Shown piece after piece: positions 61,710 through 64,000 of a stretch of DNA of 64,000 bases. The notes beneath the pieces are model-generated. The model was given only the letters and a program-made list of their open reading frames with translations. It was not told the DNA's origin and searched no databases. A program made the position numbers and the translations under genes. Source of the stretch: Nitrospirota bacterium (lineage in GTDB: Bacteria > Nitrospirota > JACRHL01); assembly GCA_029881725.1 (NCBI GenBank), contig JAOUMB010000006.1:1-64000 (forward strand), in the 5' to 3' direction. Each line of letters opens with the position of its first letter. The first letter of the stretch is position 1.

Positions 61710-64000
61710 ATGCGTTTGATCCTGTTCGCGGTCAACAACCCGGTTTTCGTCAACCTGGCGCTGTTCCTTTCCATCCTGTCCGGCGGCTATTTCTACGCCA
61801 CCATGACCCGCGAGGTATTTCCCGAAATCCCCCTCGACATGATTGCCGTGTCCACCGCCTATCCCGGCATCAGCCCGGAGGAGGTGGAAAAGGAAATCAC
61901 CATCCCGCTGGAGGACGCGGTCCATGCCATCAGCGGCATCGACGAGGTTAACTCCCGCTCCGTCGAGGGGCTGTCCATGCTGGAGCTGAAGCTGGAGCAG
62001 GACGTGTCCATGGCCAAGGTGGCCCAGGACGTGCGCAGCGAGATCGAACGGCTGGTGGATCTGCCCGAGGACGCGGAAGATCCGGTGGTGGTGGAAATCG
62101 AGAGCCAGTTTCCGGTGATCAGCGTCACCGTGCACGGGGACGTGCCGGAGGATGCCCTGCGCGCCACGGCCCGCGATCTGGAGAGCGCCATCGACGGCAT
62201 TCGCGGGGTGGCGGCGGTAACCCTGACCGGCTACCGGGACCAGGAAGTGGCTGTGGCGCTGGACCCGTTGCGCATGGCCGCCTTCGGGGTGGGGGCCGCC
62301 CAGGTGGCGGAAGCCATCCGCGCCCGCAACCAGAACCTGCCCGCCGGGGTGATTCGCGGCAGCCGCAGCGAGTTTCTGGTGCGCACCAAGGGGCAGTATG
62401 ACAACCCGGAGCGGCTGGCCGAAGTGGTGGTCCGGCGCGGCGCCGATGGACGTCACGTGCGCCTGCGCGATGTGGGCACCGTTACCGTCGGGTACGAGGA
62501 TGTGGCGGATTTCGGCAAAATGAACGGGGAGCGGGCCATCACCCTGGACGTTTCCAAGAAACGCGCGGGCGACACCATCGCCATCGTCAGCGAGATCAGC
62601 CGGATCATCGAGCGGGTCGACCTGTCGACGGCGCCGGGCCTGTCCATAACCACCACCCGCGACGGTTCGGTCTGGATCGCGTCGCGCCTGCGCACCCTCT
62701 ATATAAATGGCGCCATCGGTTTTGTGCTGGTCTGCCTCACCCTGTTTGCGCTACTCGACTGGCGCATGGCGTTCTGGGCGGCGGTGGGCATCCCCACGTC
62801 GTTTTTGATCGCCTTTATTTTTATGAAAATTTTCGGGATGAGCGTGAACATGTTGTCCCTGTTCGCGCTCATCGTGGTGCTGGGGCTGATCGTGGACGAT
62901 GCCATCATCGTGACCGAAAACGTGTACCGGTATCTGTTGAAGGGGATGCCCCCGCGGGTGGCCGCGGTGGTGGGCACGGCGGAGGTGATGGTGCCGGTGC
63001 TGGCCGCCACCACGACCACCATGGCGGCGTTTCTCCCCATGATGCTGATGACCGGCATCATGGGCAAGTTCATGAAGGTGATTCCCATCGTGGTGGTGTT
63101 CTGCCTGATGGCCACCATGATCGAGTCACTGATGATGCTGCCCAGCCATCTGGCCGACTTCAGTAAAGGGTTGAAATCCGGTGTGCGCCGGGAGGGGCGG
63201 CACTTCGTGGGCCTGCGCAAGCGGTATACGCGGCTGATCGTCACCGCCCTCCGCCACCGCTACGTGGCCGTGGCCCTGCTGATTGGCGGCGCCCTGCTGT
63301 GCGGGGTGGTGATGGTCTTCCACATGAAATTTGTCATGTTCAACACCAAGGACCTGCCGGGGTTCGCGGTGATGGTGGAGACCCCGGAGGGGTCGAGCCT
63401 GATCGAAATGGAGCGGGTGCTGGCCCAGGTGGAGGCGGCGGGCAGCCGCATTCCGCCCACGGATCTGAATGCCATGGTGTCGATGATCGGCAGCCAGTTC
63501 GATATTTCCACCGGACGCCAGAGCCTTGGCAGCAACCTGGGCATGATCTATTTCGAACTCGCCCACTTCGACGATCCGCAGCGGCGCAATGGCTATGTGG
63601 TGCTGAGCGATTTCCGCAAGCACCTCACCGGCATCTCCGGTTATGAGTCGCTGCGGGTGGTGGAGACCCAGGGCGGACCGCCGGTGGGGCGGGCGGTGGA
63701 GGTGAAGGTGCGTGGCGAGCGTCCGGAAACCCTGCGGGTGATTGCCCGGGAAGTGGAGGATTATCTGAAAGGCGTGCCGGGCGTGAACGACGTGGTCAAT
63801 GACGACGTGCTGGGCAAGCCGGAACTGACCGTGGTGGTGGATGAGGACCGGGCCGCCCTGTATGGCCTGAACGCGACCGCCATTGCGCGGGCGGTGCGCA
63901 TTGCCTTCGAGGGGGAAAAGGTATCGGAAATCCGGCGCGGAAACGACACCCTGGACGTGGTGGTGCGCTACGCCGACGACTTCTCGGATCGCCCCCAGCG
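61710..64000 (+). CDS. RND family efflux pump permease (partial, runs off the edge)
   Basis: The first 763 codons of an AcrB-like HAE-1/RND transporter are present and no stop is reached. It starts MRLILFAVNNPVFVNLAL, followed by the first porter domain (FPEIPLDMIAVSTAYPGISP). TM4 carries the proton-relay Asp396/Asp397 in LGLIVDDAIIVTENVYR, and TAEVMVPVLAATTTTMAAFL is conserved. The second porter domain begins near residue 540 and is incomplete. Its sequence is closer to the smaller AcrB-like pumps than to CusA. It forms an operon with the adaptor gene. Confidence 0.93.
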   Translation, partial: MRLILFAVNNPVFVNLALFLSILSGGYFYATMTREVFPEIPLDMIAVSTAYPGISPEEVEKEITIPLEDAVHAISGIDEVNSRSVEGLSMLELKLEQDVSMAKVAQDVRSEIERLVDLPEDAEDPVVVEIESQFPVISVTVHGDVPEDALRATARDLESAIDGIRGVAAVTLTGYRDQEVAVALDPLRMAAFGVGAAQVAEAIRARNQNLPAGVIRGSRSEFLVRTKGQYDNPERLAEVVVRRGADGRHVRLRDVGTVTVGYEDVADFGKMNGERAITLDVSKKRAGDTIAIVSEISRIIERVDLSTAPGLSITTTRDGSVWIASRLRTLYINGAIGFVLVCLTLFALLDWRMAFWAAVGIPTSFLIAFIFMKIFGMSVNMLSLFALIVVLGLIVDDAIIVTENVYRYLLKGMPPRVAAVVGTAEVMVPVLAATTTTMAAFLPMMLMTGIMGKFMKVIPIVVVFCLMATMIESLMMLPSHLADFSKGLKSGVRREGRHFVGLRKRYTRLIVTALRHRYVAVALLIGGALLCGVVMVFHMKFVMFNTKDLPGFAVMVETPEGSSLIEMERVLAQVEAAGSRIPPTDLNAMVSMIGSQFDISTGRQSLGSNLGMIYFELAHFDDPQRRNGYVVLSDFRKHLTGISGYESLRVVETQGGPPVGRAVEVKVRGERPETLRVIAREVEDYLKGVPGVNDVVNDDVLGKPELTVVVDEDRAALYGLNATAIARAVRIAFEGEKVSEIRRGNDTLDVVVRYADDFSDRPQ

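Overview
The window is 64 kb of dense, GC-rich Gram-negative chromosome. Third codon positions are strongly G/C and GTG/TTG starts are frequent. No rRNA, tRNA, CRISPR array or recognisable insertion sequence was found by eye. The outer-membrane and lipid A genes (bamA, skp-like, lpxD-fabZ-lpxA-lpxB, msbA, waaA, lpxK, lolC/E, lolD) identify a diderm with LPS. The gene orders minD-like / J-domain-HTH / DUF4912 / GH57 and lysS-lolC-lolD resemble those of Geobacter-type Deltaproteobacteria. A deep-branching proteobacterium such as Magnetococcia is also possible, and the species cannot be named from the sequence.

Layout. 0-1.3 kb: a structured intergenic stretch and an AT-rich orphan gene. 1.3-4.6 kb (minus): a transglutaminase / alpha-E / circularly permuted ATP-grasp operon. 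4.8-6.4 kb: comM. 6.4-9.2 kb (minus): barrel protein, PstS-like protein and Atg22-like MFS transporter. 9.3-14.9 kb (minus): cvpA, aroE, queE, pepA, pterin dehydratase, a GT4 glycosyltransferase and a DCC-family protein. 15.2-19.6 kb: MinD-like ATPase, J-like/HTH_25 protein, SAP-DUF4912 protein and a GH57 glucan enzyme. 19.6-24.0 kb: an RluA-type pseudouridine synthase, lysS, lolC/E and lolD. 24.3-26.5 kb: an NmrA-like reductase with a strong terminator, then a MarR-YceI pair and a second strong terminator.

26.7-31.4 kb: a GAF-GAF histidine-kinase-like protein whose phosphoacceptor His is replaced by Gln, pepF, moaB and a rhodanese. 31.5-38.2 kb: glycosyltransferases around mutM, facing a membrane GT-C/TPR protein and a GT2 gene. 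38.3-48.9 kb: bamA through lpxK, which makes, flips and decorates lipid A. 48.9-58.3 kb: an ICMT-like methyltransferase, a GT4, a GT2-GT4 fusion and a CDP-deoxyhexose operon (rfbF, rfbG, rfbH, RmlC-like epimerase, SDR, GT2). This operon predicts a 3,6-dideoxyhexose, possibly ascarylose-like, in the surface glycan. 58.3-60.5 kb: a lower-GC patch with an RgpF-like protein and a methyltransferase. 60.5-64 kb: an RND efflux adaptor and a pump that runs off the right edge.

Taken together the window is an envelope-biogenesis region. Lipid A synthesis and export and outer-membrane protein and lipoprotein assembly lie beside two glycosyltransferase clusters and a nucleotide-sugar pathway that supplies them. 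The least understood parts are the MinD/J-like/DUF4912/GH57 cluster, the ATP-grasp/alpha-E/transglutaminase triad, the kinase without its histidine, and the fused or eroded glycosyltransferases.
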